DNA from: Verrucomicrobia bacterium 12-59-8
Lineage (GTDB): Bacteria > Verrucomicrobiota > Verrucomicrobiae > Verrucomicrobiales > Verrucomicrobiaceae
Length of the DNA: 48,891 nt
Reading direction: 5' to 3'
NCBI GenBank assembly: GCA_002279765.1
Contig: NCCR01000007.1
Coordinates: 1 to 48,891 of the forward strand
Shown here: positions 25,466-35,120 of the stretch, one piece after another
Position numbering within the stretch: position 1 is the stretch's first letter
Layout: the number at the start of each line of letters is the position of its first letter
Position numbers and translations under genes: made by a program
The notes under the pieces: model-generated
What the model was told of the DNA's origin: nothing
The model's input: only the letters and a program-made list of their open reading frames with translations
Database searches by the model: none

Positions 25466-25499
25466 CACCGCCTGGAGTAGCTCCAGCGTGGTGTTTTCT
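25466..25499 (+). terminator. rho-independent terminator downstream of the tRNA fragment
   Basis: The arms CACC-CTGGAG and CTCCAG-TGGTG pair around a TAG loop with a small internal bulge, followed by TTTTCT. It lies 85 bases after the tRNA 3' end and could be the original terminator of that tRNA. A second hairpin (25,381-25,399, TAAGCC/GGCTTA) sits directly behind the CCA. The rest of 25,381-25,716 shows no gene. Confidence 0.65.
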
Positions 25500-25716
25500 A
25501 CATCAGGCCTGAGTCCGTTCGCTCTCCACAACCATCCTCAAAGCACTGGCCACCGTTTTGCACAGCACTTTTTGCGCCGCCATCCGGAAATCAGTTTTGG
25601 AAATCGCTCCAGCTCCGTTCTCATCGAGATCGTTGCCGGAGAGTCTGAGACACTCGCTGTCCTGGCCCCAGCCACGAGAAACGAGCCCATGACTAGTGAC
25701 GAAAAGGATAGCTGCC

Positions 25717-27357
25717 TCAATGCTTCACCGAGCACCCTGGACCCACAGTCTGGAAGAAGTCGTTTCCTTTGTCATCGATGAGGATGAAGGCGGGGAAGTC
25801 TTCGACTTCGATCTTCCAGATGGCTTCCATGCCGAGTTCGGCGAACTCGACGACTTCGACTTTCTTGATGTTTTCCTTGGCGAGGATGGCTGCGGGGCCG
25901 CCGATACTGCCGAGGTAGAAGCCACCGTGCTTTTTGCAGGCGTCGGTGACCTGCTGGCCGCGGTTGCCTTTGGCGATCATGATCATGCTGCCACCGTGGC
26001 TCTGGAAGAGATCGACGTAGCTGTCCATGCGCCCCGCCGTGGTGGGGCCGAAGCTGCCGCTGGGCATGCCGACGGGGGTTTTCGCCGGGCCGGCGTAGTA
26101 AACGGGGTGGTTCTTGAAGTAATCGGGCAGCGGCTGGCCGGCATCGAGCATCTCTTTGAGCTTCGCATGGGCGATGTCGCGCGCGACGATGATGGGTCCG
26201 TTGATGAGCAGGCGGGTGGTGGTGGGATACTTGCTTAGCTCGGCGCGGATCTCGGCCATTGGGCGGTTGGTGTCGATGCGCACGGCGTTGGTGTCCTTGC
26301 GATGGCGCAGCTTTTCGGGGATGTAGGGCAGGGGATTCGTTTCGAGCTGCTCGATGAACACACCGTCACGCGTGATTTTGCCTTTGGCCTGACGGTCCGC
26401 CGAGCAGGAGACGCCGATGCCGACGGGCAATGAGGCACCGTGGCGTGGCAGGCGGATCACGCGCACATCCAGCGCGAAGTATTTCCCACCAAACTGAGCA
26501 CCGATGCCGCACTCGCGCGCGGCCACGAGCATCTGCGCTTCGAGATCGAGGTCGCGGAAAGCGCGGCCGTGTTCGTTGCCGGTGGTCGGGAGGCCGTCGT
26601 AATACTTCGTTGAGGCTAGTTTGACATGCTTCATCGTCGATTCAGCAGACGTGCCGCCGATGACGAAGGTCAGGTGATAAGGCGGGCACGCGGCAGTGCC
26701 GAGAGAGACCATTTTGTCGCTGAGGAATTTCACGATACTCTTCGGATTCAGCACGGCGCGGGTTTCCTGATACAGGAAGGCTTTGTTCGCCGAACCTCCG
26801 CCTTTGGCAATGAAGAGGAATTTGTACGCATCGCCATCGGTGGCGTAGAGATCGAGCTGCGCGGGGAGGTTGGTGCCCGTGTTCTTTTCATCGAACATGT
26901 TCAGTGCTGCGTTTTGCGAGTAGCGCAGGTTGTTCTCGGTGTAGGCAAGATAGACGCCCTTCGAGAGGGCCGCTTCATCGCCACCGCCGGTCCAGACCTG
27001 CTGGCCTTTTTTGCCCATGATGATGGCGGTGCCGGTGTCCTGGCAGAAGGGCAGCAGCCCGGCGGAGGCCACGTCGGCGTTTTTGAGCATGGTCAGCGCG
27101 ACCATGCGGTCGTTTTCGCTCGCCTCGGGATCGTCGAGAATGGCAGCGACCTGTTTGAGGTGCTTGGGCCGGAGAAAGAAATTGATGTCGTGAAAGGCCT
27201 GGTTGGCCAGCAATGTGAGCGCCTCGGGATTCACGACGAGGACTTCCTGCTCGCCAAATTTCTGCACGGAGACGTGTTCCTTGGTCAGCAGACGGTATTC
27301 CGTGTCATCGGTGCCGAGTTCGAGGAGTTCCTGGTAGTGAAAGGGGGGCGTGGGCAT
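25717..27357 (-). CDS. fumA: class I fumarate hydratase, iron-sulfur type
   Basis: This 546-residue enzyme interconverts fumarate and malate in the TCA cycle. It is the single-chain FumA/FumB type with a [4Fe-4S] cluster. Cysteines in FCQDTGT (residue 105), TAACPPYH (224) and GVSCSADR (318) have the spacing of the cluster ligands of E. coli FumA, which also supports the ATG at 27,357 over a TTG 14 codons upstream. The central [20 protein letters not shown] segment is a family hallmark. The gene is the first clear core gene to the right of the tRNA fragment. Its promoter region faces the small antitoxin gene. Confidence 0.95.
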   Translation of the reverse strand: MPTPPFHYQELLELGTDDTEYRLLTKEHVSVQKFGEQEVLVVNPEALTLLANQAFHDINFFLRPKHLKQVAAILDDPEASENDRMVALTMLKNADVASAGLLPFCQDTGTAIIMGKKGQQVWTGGGDEAALSKGVYLAYTENNLRYSQNAALNMFDEKNTGTNLPAQLDLYATDGDAYKFLFIAKGGGSANKAFLYQETRAVLNPKSIVKFLSDKMVSLGTAACPPYHLTFVIGGTSAESTMKHVKLASTKYYDGLPTTGNEHGRAFRDLDLEAQMLVAARECGIGAQFGGKYFALDVRVIRLPRHGASLPVGIGVSCSADRQAKGKITRDGVFIEQLETNPLPYIPEKLRHRKDTNAVRIDTNRPMAEIRAELSKYPTTTRLLINGPIIVARDIAHAKLKEMLDAGQPLPDYFKNHPVYYAGPAKTPVGMPSGSFGPTTAGRMDSYVDLFQSHGGSMIMIAKGNRGQQVTDACKKHGGFYLGSIGGPAAILAKENIKKVEVVEFAELGMEAIWKIEVEDFPAFILIDDKGNDFFQTVGPGCSVKH

Positions 27358-27459
27358 GGTGGGGAAGGGAGAGTTTGAAAGGGATACGAGTTCGGGCAAC
27401 GAGGGAAACGAGCATTTTGCACGTTGTCAGGCGGTGCATGCAGGGATAAATCTCCCCCC

Positions 27460-27687
27460 ATGATTTTGGAAACGCTGCCCTTTGTCCAGCAGCTCAGTTC
27501 CCGTGACAAGCGGCTGCTGGCAGAGGAGCTTTGGAATGCCGCCGATGCCGAGGACGCTGAGGTGATGGACGAGGCTGCCGTATTGAAATTGCTGGATCGG
27601 CGCCTCGCTGACCATGAGGCGACTCCTCAGGCCCTTGCCGCCTGGGAAGAGGTGAAATCACGTGTCTTTGTGGGGCGTGAAAAGTGA
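27460..27687 (+). CDS. orphan antitoxin-like protein (addiction module component family)
   Basis: This 75-residue protein begins MILETLPFVQQLSSRDKRLL and contains LAEELWNAAD and LLDRRLADHEATPQALAAWE before a final EVKSRVF. This order is the putative addiction-module antitoxin pattern (TIGR02574/PF09720), usually followed by a RelE/ParE toxin gene. Here the next gene is moaE on the opposite strand and no toxin frame follows, so it is an orphan or uses a distant partner. The start at 27,460 gives the family N-terminus; an upstream ATG at 27,424 adds 12 unsupported residues. Confidence 0.8.
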   Translation: MILETLPFVQQLSSRDKRLLAEELWNAADAEDAEVMDEAAVLKLLDRRLADHEATPQALAAWEEVKSRVFVGREK

Positions 27688-27704
27688 GGTGGAATGTAGC
27701 GCGC

Positions 27705-28094
27705 TCACTCCACAAAAACCGCCCGCTTCCAAATGGGCACGCTGGTCTTGATCTCCTTCAAATACCAGCGGCACAGGTCAAAGGACTCCGCGCTGTGCTT
27801 GGTGCGTACCTGGATGATGATGCTCGGCTGCTCTGCGGCCACGAAGCCGAGGCGGTGCTGGATGAAGACGCGGTGCGGGCCGTGCTCGCGCTGGCCGCGT
27901 GCGACGAGGTCCTGCAGTGTTTTTTCTGCCATGGGCAGGTAGGCGCTGTAGTCGATACCGGAGATGGCCTTGTCGTCCTCCACGCCGCGCACGACGCCGA
28001 GAAACCGTGCCTCGGCGCCTTCACCGGCTTTGAACACGGTTGGGGCGATTTGGATGGGCTTTTCACTGAGGATGACGACGGGCGGCATAGGCAC
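27705..28094 (-). CDS. moaE: molybdopterin synthase catalytic subunit
   Basis: This 129-residue protein is MoaE, which with thiocarboxylated MoaD converts cyclic pyranopterin monophosphate to molybdopterin. The order ARFLGVVRGVEDDKAISGID (about residues 29-48), YLPMAEKTL, FIQHRLGFV and WYLKEIKTSVPIWKRAVF is characteristic, with the conserved Lys and PIWK motif at the end. Other moa genes are not in the window, so it stands alone. Met3 (28,088) is an equally possible start. Confidence 0.93.
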   Translation of the reverse strand: MPMPPVVILSEKPIQIAPTVFKAGEGAEARFLGVVRGVEDDKAISGIDYSAYLPMAEKTLQDLVARGQREHGPHRVFIQHRLGFVAAEQPSIIIQVRTKHSAESFDLCRWYLKEIKTSVPIWKRAVFVE

Positions 28095-28175
28095 AGGATA
28101 AACAGCGGTATGGCCGATTGCTCATAAAATTTGTCCGTCGGGGCGGGTTTCTGTTAGCGTTTGAATCTTCCAACC

Positions 28176-31100
28176 ATGAAATGCCTGCTTTTCCTTCTCC
28201 TCGCCGTCCAGCTCCATGCGGAAAATCAGATCACTTGGAAGCGCCAACAACTGCTCGGTGACTTTTACTCTGAAGGTGCGGCCATCGGCGACATCAATGG
28301 CGATGGCAAGCCGGACGTCGTGGCAGGGCCGTTCTGGTGGGAGGGGCCGACGTTTGAAAAGAAGCACGCCTACTACGAGCCGAAGATCTTCAGCATCAAT
28401 GGCTACTCGGACAACTTCTTCGCCTATGTCCAGGACTTCAACGCGGACCAGAAGAACGACATCCTCATCCTCGGATTCCCCGGCAAGGAAGCGCGGCTCT
28501 ACCTGAATCCCGGCACGCATGACGACAAGCCCTGGCCCATGCACATCGTCGCCGACGTGGTGGACAATGAATCGCCGGTCTTCACTGACATCACGGGGGA
28601 TGGCAAACCGGAGATCGTGTGCAGCACCGGGGGCAAGTTTGGCTGGTTCGCGCCGAACTGGGAGAAGCCGACTGAGAAATGGCCCTTCGTGGCGGTGAGC
28701 GATGACATGAAGGTGGCCAAATTCACCCATGGCCTCGGCGTCGGCGATGTGAACGGCGATGGTAAGATGGACCTTCTGGAAGCGCGACGCTGGTGGGACA
28801 ACAAACCCGGCACCGCGACCTGGGAGCAGCACAACTTCGCCGCTGGTGTCGGCGGTGGAGCGCAGATGTTTGCGTATGACTTCGATGGTAATGGAACGAA
28901 CGATGTTTTCACCAGCCTGTCTGCGCATCGCTATGGCGTGGCGGTGTTTCTGCAGAACAAGCCTGCGCCGGACCAGCCCAACTGGACCCGCGTCATGCTG
29001 GCCACTGAGCAGCCGCAGGACAACGACTACGGCATCGTCTTCTCCCAGCCACATGCGGCGTATCTCGCTGACATCGACGGCGACGGCGTGAAGGACATCG
29101 TCACCGGCAAGCGCTACTGGGCGCACAACGGTCATGATCCTGATGAGCGCGGCCATCGTGTCATCTACTGGTATCAAACCAAACGCGACGGCAAAGGCGG
29201 CGTGGATTTCGTCCCGCATCTCGTCGATGCCGAAAGCGGCGTGGGTGTGGATGTGCAGGTGGGCGATGTGAACGGCGACAAGCTCCCTGACATCGTCGTG
29301 GGGAACAAGGCGGGTGTGTTCATCCTCACGCAGGAGCGGAAGGACAGCACGGCGGATCTGACGCCGAAGAAAATGTATGGGCCTGCCCTGATGTCGCAGA
29401 AGGATTACGCGAAGGGGCAATCACCTCAGGATGCGCTGAAATCCATGCAACTCCCCGGCGGCTTCAAGGCGGAGCTCATTGCAGCAGAGCCGGACTTTGT
29501 GCAGCCTATTGCTTTCACGTTTGATGAACGAGGGCGCATCTGGGTGGTGGAGGGAAACAGCTACCCAAAACCACGTGAAGTAGGTGCCGGGCAGGACCGC
29601 ATCAAGATTCTGGAAGACAAGGACGGCGACGGTGTCTTTGAGACGAAGAAGATTTTTTGCGAAGGCCTGAATCTTGTCAGCGGCATTGAGCTGGGTTTCG
29701 GCGGCGTATGGGTGGGTGCGGCACCGTATTTGATGTTCATCCCGGACAAGGATCACGATGACAAACCAGACCCCATTGAGGGCGAAATGGCGAACCAAGT
29801 TCCTGGCCTGAACTTTCCAGCCAAAATTCTCCTCGACGGCTGGGGCAGTCAGGACACGCATGAAACACTGAACAGTTTTATCTGGGGGCCGGATGGCTGG
29901 TTGTATGGCTGCCATGGCGTCTTCACGCACAGCAAGGTGGGCAAACCGGGCACGCAGGATGATCAGCGCAAGCCCATCAATGCCGGTATCTGGCGCTACC
30001 ACCCTGTGCGGCATGAGTTTGAGATCTTCGCCGAGGGCACGAGCAATCCCTGGGGGCTTGATTACGACCAGTACGGCGAGTTCTTCGTCACCGCCTGTGT
30101 CATTCCACATCTCTACCACATCGTACCGGGCGGGCGCTACCAACGGCAAGCCGGGCAGCACTTCAATCCTTACACTTATGACGACATCAAGACCATTGCC
30201 GACCATGCGCACTACGTGGGCAGCCTGCGCCCGCCGGGTCTCGACAAGACCACTGGCGCGGGCTTCGCCACCGCCGACACGAACGCCCTCGGCGGAGGAC
30301 ACGCGCACTGCGGTCTCGCCATTTATCAGAGCAGCCTCTTTCCGCCGACGTATCGGAATCAGCTCATCTTTGGCAACCTGCATGGGCATCGGCTGGTGAC
30401 GAACTACACGGATCCGCATGCGAGCACCTATGTGGGCAAGCACGGAAGCGACTTCTTGCGCGCCAATGACATGCACTTCATTCCCGTGACGCAGAAGGTG
30501 GGGCCTGATGGAGCGCTTTATGTCAGCGACTGGAGCGATGAGCAGATCTGCCACCGGGGGAGCAATGCGGTGGAGAACTGGGACCGGAGCAATGGGCGGA
30601 TTTATCGCGTGAGCTACGATGGCTGGAAGCCGTGGAAGGGGGATCTTGCGAAGGAGAGTGATGAGGCGCTGGCGAAGCTCGCGGTACAGACGGAGAACGA
30701 GTGGGAGTCGCGGATGGCGAGGAGGGTGCTGATGGAGCACCGAGCGAACGGGCCAGCTTTTATTATGGTTTCTAATTTGCTGGAAGATCAGAAAGCAAAA
30801 GCGTCTGAGCGTCTTCGTGCATTATGGTTGCTCGATAATCTGGAAGGCTATTCGAATCACACAGTAGTGAAGCAAGATACTAGCGAACCAAACAAGATGA
30901 AGTTTGCGATTGATGTCAAAAAATCGGTGGATGCGTTCGCTTCGGATGTCAGTGAAATAGTTCGTGCCAAGAAGGTTCGTATCTATCCATCGCAGAATGA
31001 CATGGGTTTCGCTTTGACTTTGGTTGAACTCGCGAAGACGGAACCTTCTCCTTTGGTGAGAAGGGAGCTCGCATCGCTGATCGCCACTTTTCCAATCAGG

Positions 31101-32963
31101 AGCGAGGAAGCATTTTATTCTCGTTTTGTTCAAATCGAAGGACATTCGTTTCCGACCAAAGCAGACCTTGCCACTGCCCTTCTCAAGCACGGCGAAGACA
31201 AGGACGACCCTATGATCCCTCTGCTGATCTGGTATGGCATCGAGCCGCTGGTGGCTGCGGATGCTGAGGCGGGGCTTCAGCTTGCCGCTGCATCCAAGAT
31301 GCCGACGGTCACTGAATTCATCTATCGTCGCATGGGGGCGGAGGAAGGCGGACGCCAGGGGCTGCTCAAGCTGGCAGGACAGAGCAAGGACGCCGCGCAA
31401 CGGGACATGCTGGTGAAGACCGTGCTTAAAGCGGGCCTTGCGGGCAATGCCATCACGCAACCCGAGAACTGGGGAACGATGCGTGCCAGACTGTTGGAAA
31501 CACCCGCGGCGGAAGACTCCTATCCCCGGAAGCAGATCATGGCAGAACTGGAAGGTCTGATGGGCATTCCTGCCGCCTTGGATGAGTTGCGCGGTCTGCT
31601 GACAGCAGACAAGGCGGCTGCGCGCGGCAACGCGCTCAAGATTCTTGTTCTGCGCAAAGACGCTCCAACCGCTGGGAGGCTGCAGGAAATGCTGGGCTGG
31701 AAACCCATGCCTTCCCCGAGTGCGCAGCGCGAGAGTTTGCAGGCTCTGGCTGTACTGAAGGACCCCAAGACACCTGCAGTGGTGGCTGCGCTGTTGAAAG
31801 ACTTGGCTCCTGATGTGCTGCCCGATGCGGTGAACACGCTCGCCTCCACCAAGGAAGGCTCCAAAGAGCTGCTGAAAGCCGTGGAGGCCAAGACGGTGCC
31901 AGCCACGGCGCTTTCGCCTTTCCTGGTGCGCCAGCTCACGGCCTTTGATGACAAGGAGATCAATGCGCTGATCAAATATGCCTGGGGCGATGTGAACGCG
32001 CCGAAGGCTGATCTGGGAGAGCGGACGAAGAAGTTCCGCGAACTGCTCACGCCTGCGGCTTTGGCCAAGGGGGATCTCGCGAAGGGCAAGATGCTTTTCA
32101 CCATGACCTGTGGTCAGTGCCACAAGCTCTTTGGCGAAGGTCAGAACGTGGGGCCCGACATCACGGGCAGCAATCGCGCTGACTTGAACTACCTGCTCGA
32201 AAACGTGCTGGATCCGAATGCGGTGATCGGCAAGGCCTACCAGCTCAATCTTTTCACCATGAAGGATGGGCGCGTGATGAGCGGTGTCATCAAGGAGGAA
32301 AGCTCAGCGGCGGTGAAGATCGCCATGATGGGTGGGGTGGAGTTTACGCTGCCGCAGCCGGACATCGCGAAGCGTGAGGTGTCGAAGCTGAGCACGATGC
32401 CTGAAGGGTTGTTTGATGCGTTATCGAAGGAGCAGGTCATTGATTTGGTGAAGTATCTGCAAAGCGGTGCTGCGGGACCGGCTTCCCAATCCGCCAAGGC
32501 TTCGAAGGACAAGAAAGCCGGGACTTCAATACCCGGAGCGCTTGAGGGCGAGGGGCTCAAAATCCTCTCCAAAACCGGCGGCAACACCAAGCCGCAGGGC
32601 ATGGGCGGATTTGGCGGCGAATGGAGCGGTGGTTCACAGCTCTGGTGGACTGGGGCCAAGCCTGGCGAGAAACTGACGCTGGCGCTGCCTGTGAAGGAGA
32701 CTGGGCGATATGAACTGAAGGCCGCGCTCACGAAAGCGAAGGACTACGGCATCATCGAAGTGGCCCTCGATGACAAACCCGTCGCCACTGCCTGGGACGG
32801 CTACAACGGCCCCAAAGTCATCCACAGTGATGAACTCGACTGGGGTGTGCATGAGCTTAGCGCTGGGGAGCATGTGCTGACTTTCACGATCTCGGGCAAG
32901 CATGCAGATGCGGTGCCGAGATACATGGTGGGGCTGGATTATGTGAGGCTGGAGAAGAAGTAA
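28176..32963 (+). CDS. secreted FG-GAP / membrane-bound dehydrogenase-type / cytochrome c protein
   Basis: This 1,595-residue protein starts with a signal peptide (MKCLLFLLLAVQLHA). At least seven calcium-binding FG-GAP/VCBS loops follow (DINGDGKPDVV near residue 38, DVNGDGKMDLL, DIDGDGVKDIV and others, to about 400). A PVC-type propeller opens with LPGGFKAELIAAEPDFVQPI (about 425-445), then comes a HEAT-like helical region (about 830-1290), then a cytochrome c module with heme site CGQCH (1312-1316) and a long NVLDPNAVIGKAYQ heme-binding tail. The C-terminal about 150 residues resemble a carbohydrate-binding or jelly-roll module. Such proteins are abundant in Planctomycetes and Verrucomicrobia and probably oxidise sugars in the periplasm; the substrate is not known. 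Bases about 30,760-31,180 are clearly poorer in GC than the rest of the gene. Confidence 0.88.
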   Translation: MKCLLFLLLAVQLHAENQITWKRQQLLGDFYSEGAAIGDINGDGKPDVVAGPFWWEGPTFEKKHAYYEPKIFSINGYSDNFFAYVQDFNADQKNDILILGFPGKEARLYLNPGTHDDKPWPMHIVADVVDNESPVFTDITGDGKPEIVCSTGGKFGWFAPNWEKPTEKWPFVAVSDDMKVAKFTHGLGVGDVNGDGKMDLLEARRWWDNKPGTATWEQHNFAAGVGGGAQMFAYDFDGNGTNDVFTSLSAHRYGVAVFLQNKPAPDQPNWTRVMLATEQPQDNDYGIVFSQPHAAYLADIDGDGVKDIVTGKRYWAHNGHDPDERGHRVIYWYQTKRDGKGGVDFVPHLVDAESGVGVDVQVGDVNGDKLPDIVVGNKAGVFILTQERKDSTADLTPKKMYGPALMSQKDYAKGQSPQDALKSMQLPGGFKAELIAAEPDFVQPIAFTFDERGRIWVVEGNSYPKPREVGAGQDRIKILEDKDGDGVFETKKIFCEGLNLVSGIELGFGGVWVGAAPYLMFIPDKDHDDKPDPIEGEMANQVPGLNFPAKILLDGWGSQDTHETLNSFIWGPDGWLYGCHGVFTHSKVGKPGTQDDQRKPINAGIWRYHPVRHEFEIFAEGTSNPWGLDYDQYGEFFVTACVIPHLYHIVPGGRYQRQAGQHFNPYTYDDIKTIADHAHYVGSLRPPGLDKTTGAGFATADTNALGGGHAHCGLAIYQSSLFPPTYRNQLIFGNLHGHRLVTNYTDPHASTYVGKHGSDFLRANDMHFIPVTQKVGPDGALYVSDWSDEQICHRGSNAVENWDRSNGRIYRVSYDGWKPWKGDLAKESDEALAKLAVQTENEWESRMARRVLMEHRANGPAFIMVSNLLEDQKAKASERLRALWLLDNLEGYSNHTVVKQDTSEPNKMKFAIDVKKSVDAFASDVSEIVRAKKVRIYPSQNDMGFALTLVELAKTEPSPLVRRELASLIATFPIRSEEAFYSRFVQIEGHSFPTKADLATALLKHGEDKDDPMIPLLIWYGIEPLVAADAEAGLQLAAASKMPTVTEFIYRRMGAEEGGRQGLLKLAGQSKDAAQRDMLVKTVLKAGLAGNAITQPENWGTMRARLLETPAAEDSYPRKQIMAELEGLMGIPAALDELRGLLTADKAAARGNALKILVLRKDAPTAGRLQEMLGWKPMPSPSAQRESLQALAVLKDPKTPAVVAALLKDLAPDVLPDAVNTLASTKEGSKELLKAVEAKTVPATALSPFLVRQLTAFDDKEINALIKYAWGDVNAPKADLGERTKKFRELLTPAALAKGDLAKGKMLFTMTCGQCHKLFGEGQNVGPDITGSNRADLNYLLENVLDPNAVIGKAYQLNLFTMKDGRVMSGVIKEESSAAVKIAMMGGVEFTLPQPDIAKREVSKLSTMPEGLFDALSKEQVIDLVKYLQSGAAGPASQSAKASKDKKAGTSIPGALEGEGLKILSKTGGNTKPQGMGGFGGEWSGGSQLWWTGAKPGEKLTLALPVKETGRYELKAALTKAKDYGIIEVALDDKPVATAWDGYNGPKVIHSDELDWGVHELSAGEHVLTFTISGKHADAVPRYMVGLDYVRLEKK

Positions 32964-33003
32964 CCGTTCGACTTCGCGGGGCGTGGGCTTACGCTTCCGT
33001 TCC

Positions 33004-33387
33004 ATGGACGCGGCTGGCGACATCTTTTCTGGTTTGCTGGAATTACTGGTGGAAGTGGTGATTCGGCTTCTCGAACTGCTGTTCTATGTGGTGGAGAATA
33101 TCGTTTACGGTGTGCTATGGCTTTGCCGCTGTTCGAAGTTCGCCGGACCTCGTCGAAAAAAAAGGCTGCCTGAGGAGACCCGGTATCTCATTCGCAGCTG
33201 CTTGCATTCACTGCTGGCTTTAGGGCTGGTGGGTTTGGTGGTCTATTTTGGATGGCTGAGGAAGCCGGCTCCAAAAACCCCACCCTCCCCGCCCGCGGCT
33301 CCGACAAAAATCGAAAAGGCGCAGAAGGTGCTCGAAAAAGCCAAACGCATCAAAGACGTCCTGCTGCCACCCAAGCCCCAGCCATGA
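33004..33387 (+). CDS. small membrane protein, unknown function
   Basis: This 127-residue protein has two hydrophobic segments (about residues 8-40, amphipathic, and 70-88), a basic patch CRCSKFAGPRRKKR between them, a Pro-rich stretch, and a charged C-terminal helix. No family is recognised. ATG at 33,004 was preferred to a GTG at 32,983. Its stop overlaps the next start (ATGA), so the two small membrane proteins are probably made together. Confidence 0.6.
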   Translation: MDAAGDIFSGLLELLVEVVIRLLELLFYVVENIVYGVLWLCRCSKFAGPRRKKRLPEETRYLIRSCLHSLLALGLVGLVVYFGWLRKPAPKTPPSPPAAPTKIEKAQKVLEKAKRIKDVLLPPKPQP

Positions 33388-33638
33388 GAGATCTCCAATC
33401 CCTCCGCGCCATGTGGCTCAAGGGATGGCTGTTCCTGCTCATTGGGCTGATGTCAGCCGCGATCCTGCTGGTGGAGAACTGGAGCTGGCGCACGGCGCTG
33501 CTGCTGGCGCTGTGCGTGTGGGGATTTTGCCGCGCGTATTACTTCGCGTTTTACGTGATCGAACACTGGGTGGACCCCGGCTACAAATTCAGCGGGCTTG
33601 GGCACTTTCTGACGTACCTGTGGCGGTCACGCAAGTGA
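33384..33638 (+). CDS. small two-span membrane protein, unknown function
   Basis: This 84-residue protein has two predicted spans (about residues 13-30 and 36-57), then a short tail YVIEHWVDPGYKFSGLGHFL that recalls small membrane proteins annotated only as hypothetical. The start at 33,384 overlaps the preceding stop. The stop at 33,638 directly abuts the stop of the convergent PLP enzyme gene. Confidence 0.65.
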   Translation: MRDLQSLRAMWLKGWLFLLIGLMSAAILLVENWSWRTALLLALCVWGFCRAYYFAFYVIEHWVDPGYKFSGLGHFLTYLWRSRK

Positions 33639-35120
33639 TCAGGCCTTGGCGAGTGCTTCGTCAAATCGTGCGATCAAGTCTGCGGTGTCTTCGAGGCCGG
33701 CGGACACGCGGATGAGCCAGCGGCTGACGCCACAGCTTTCGGCCCAGTCGAGTTCTTCGTAATGGGCGAGGAGCGTGTAGGGACAGGCGAGCGTGAAGTT
33801 GGTGCCGAGGCTCGGGCCTTTGCAGACGCGCAGGGCATCGTAGAACTTGGGGCTGGTCTGCTCGGGGTTTTTGAGCGTGAAGGAAAACAGGCAGCCATAG
33901 CCACCGTTTTCGCGGCGGATATATTCGTAGCCGCTGCCGCCTTCGCTGCTCGCATGCCATACACGATCCACTTTCGGGTGCGAGCGCAGATGATTGGCAA
34001 GCGCCTGCGCATTGTGGCTCATCGTCGCGGCGCGCTGCGAGAAATCGCGGCTGTTGAGTTCAAGGGCCACGGCATCGCCACGCCAGAGTTCGTGTTCGGC
34101 GTGGGCCGTGAGGAAGGCGGAGAAAGCGGCGTGATGCGGTGACTTGCGATTCAGCACCACGCTGCCGGCAAGGACATCACCCACGCCGGAGAAACTTTTT
34201 GTGAGGCTCGTCGTCACGACATCAGCCACGCGGTGCGCATCTACATGCGCCACGGTGGAGATGGTGTCATCGATGACGATCGGTACGCCGGGTTGCGCGG
34301 CGGAGCGAATCGCCAGGAGGCGCTCGAAATCGACACAGCGCAGCAGCGGATTGCTCGGCGCTTCGCAGAAGATGCCCGCGAGTGGCTCGCTTTGCAGCAG
34401 TGCGCTGAGATCATCGTATTCGCTGTCCTTGATCAGCGGCATGAAATGCACGCCGGTGCCGAAGAACTGCTGCAGCTTCAGCACATCCACATAGGGGAAG
34501 TCGAGCTGCACGGTTTTACGGTCTGGGAAAAGCTGCGTGAGCATGCGATGCACGGCGAAGTTTGCCGCCATGCCGGAGGGGAAGAGAAAGACGTCTTCCG
34601 GCTGCTGCCCGGCAAGTTGGGCGATGCGCTCGCGGATGGTGCGGTTGGCGGCCTTGCCTTCTTCGACGCTGGCGGTGCTCTGGTGTTCGCCCAAGGCAGC
34701 GCAGGCCTGGCGGGTGCTCACACATTCGCCGCAGAAGCGCCAGAACTTGCGGGCCTGCACGTAGCTGTCTGCTGGAAATACGGCGACGCCGACCTGATGC
34801 GCCGTCCATTCGATGGCGCGACCGGTTCCGATAAACTTCACGCAGCGTTCCGCATGCACGGCGCGTGGAAACACAAGACAGCGCTCGTCAGCGGTAGCGA
34901 ATTCTTTTTCGGCGGCTGCAAACAGGCGCGAGATGGCTGGCGGGCAGCAGAAGCGCGGGTAGCCTGATTTAAACTTCGCGACTATTTCCTGATCCCCTTC
35001 TTCATAACCGATCACATGCTCCCACTGCGGCAGGCACACGGACACGCCGAGGTCGTGGTCAGGGATCGCCTTGCCGAGGTCTTCGGCGTTGCAGAGAGGG
35101 TGGGTGAACAGGTCGGTCAT
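33639..35120 (-). CDS. cystathionine gamma-synthase-like PLP enzyme (long, STR2-like form)
   Basis: This 493-residue protein belongs to the Cys/Met metabolism PLP-dependent family. Its N-terminal part (VSVCLPQWEHVIGYEEGDQE, then KSGYPRF) matches the extended cystathionine gamma-synthase form known from fungal STR2. EAPSNPLLRCVD (253-264) and IDDTIST mark the PLP fold, and the Schiff-base lysine is Lys308 in TTSLTKSFSG. It would condense an activated homoserine with cysteine to cystathionine. Its start overlaps the stop of the next paralogue upstream by four bases, so the two form one operon. Two similar enzymes side by side suggest different directions or substrates, but the sequence does not settle which is which. 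Confidence 0.85.
   Translation of the reverse strand: MTDLFTHPLCNAEDLGKAIPDHDLGVSVCLPQWEHVIGYEEGDQEIVAKFKSGYPRFCCPPAISRLFAAAEKEFATADERCLVFPRAVHAERCVKFIGTGRAIEWTAHQVGVAVFPADSYVQARKFWRFCGECVSTRQACAALGEHQSTASVEEGKAANRTIRERIAQLAGQQPEDVFLFPSGMAANFAVHRMLTQLFPDRKTVQLDFPYVDVLKLQQFFGTGVHFMPLIKDSEYDDLSALLQSEPLAGIFCEAPSNPLLRCVDFERLLAIRSAAQPGVPIVIDDTISTVAHVDAHRVADVVTTSLTKSFSGVGDVLAGSVVLNRKSPHHAAFSAFLTAHAEHELWRGDAVALELNSRDFSQRAATMSHNAQALANHLRSHPKVDRVWHASSEGGSGYEYIRRENGGYGCLFSFTLKNPEQTSPKFYDALRVCKGPSLGTNFTLACPYTLLAHYEELDWAESCGVSRWLIRVSAGLEDTADLIARFDEALAKA

Noticed and set aside
27684..28127. 147-codon plus-strand frame after the antitoxin, as a toxin candidate
   Set aside because: It is the mirror of moaE and has no toxin motif.
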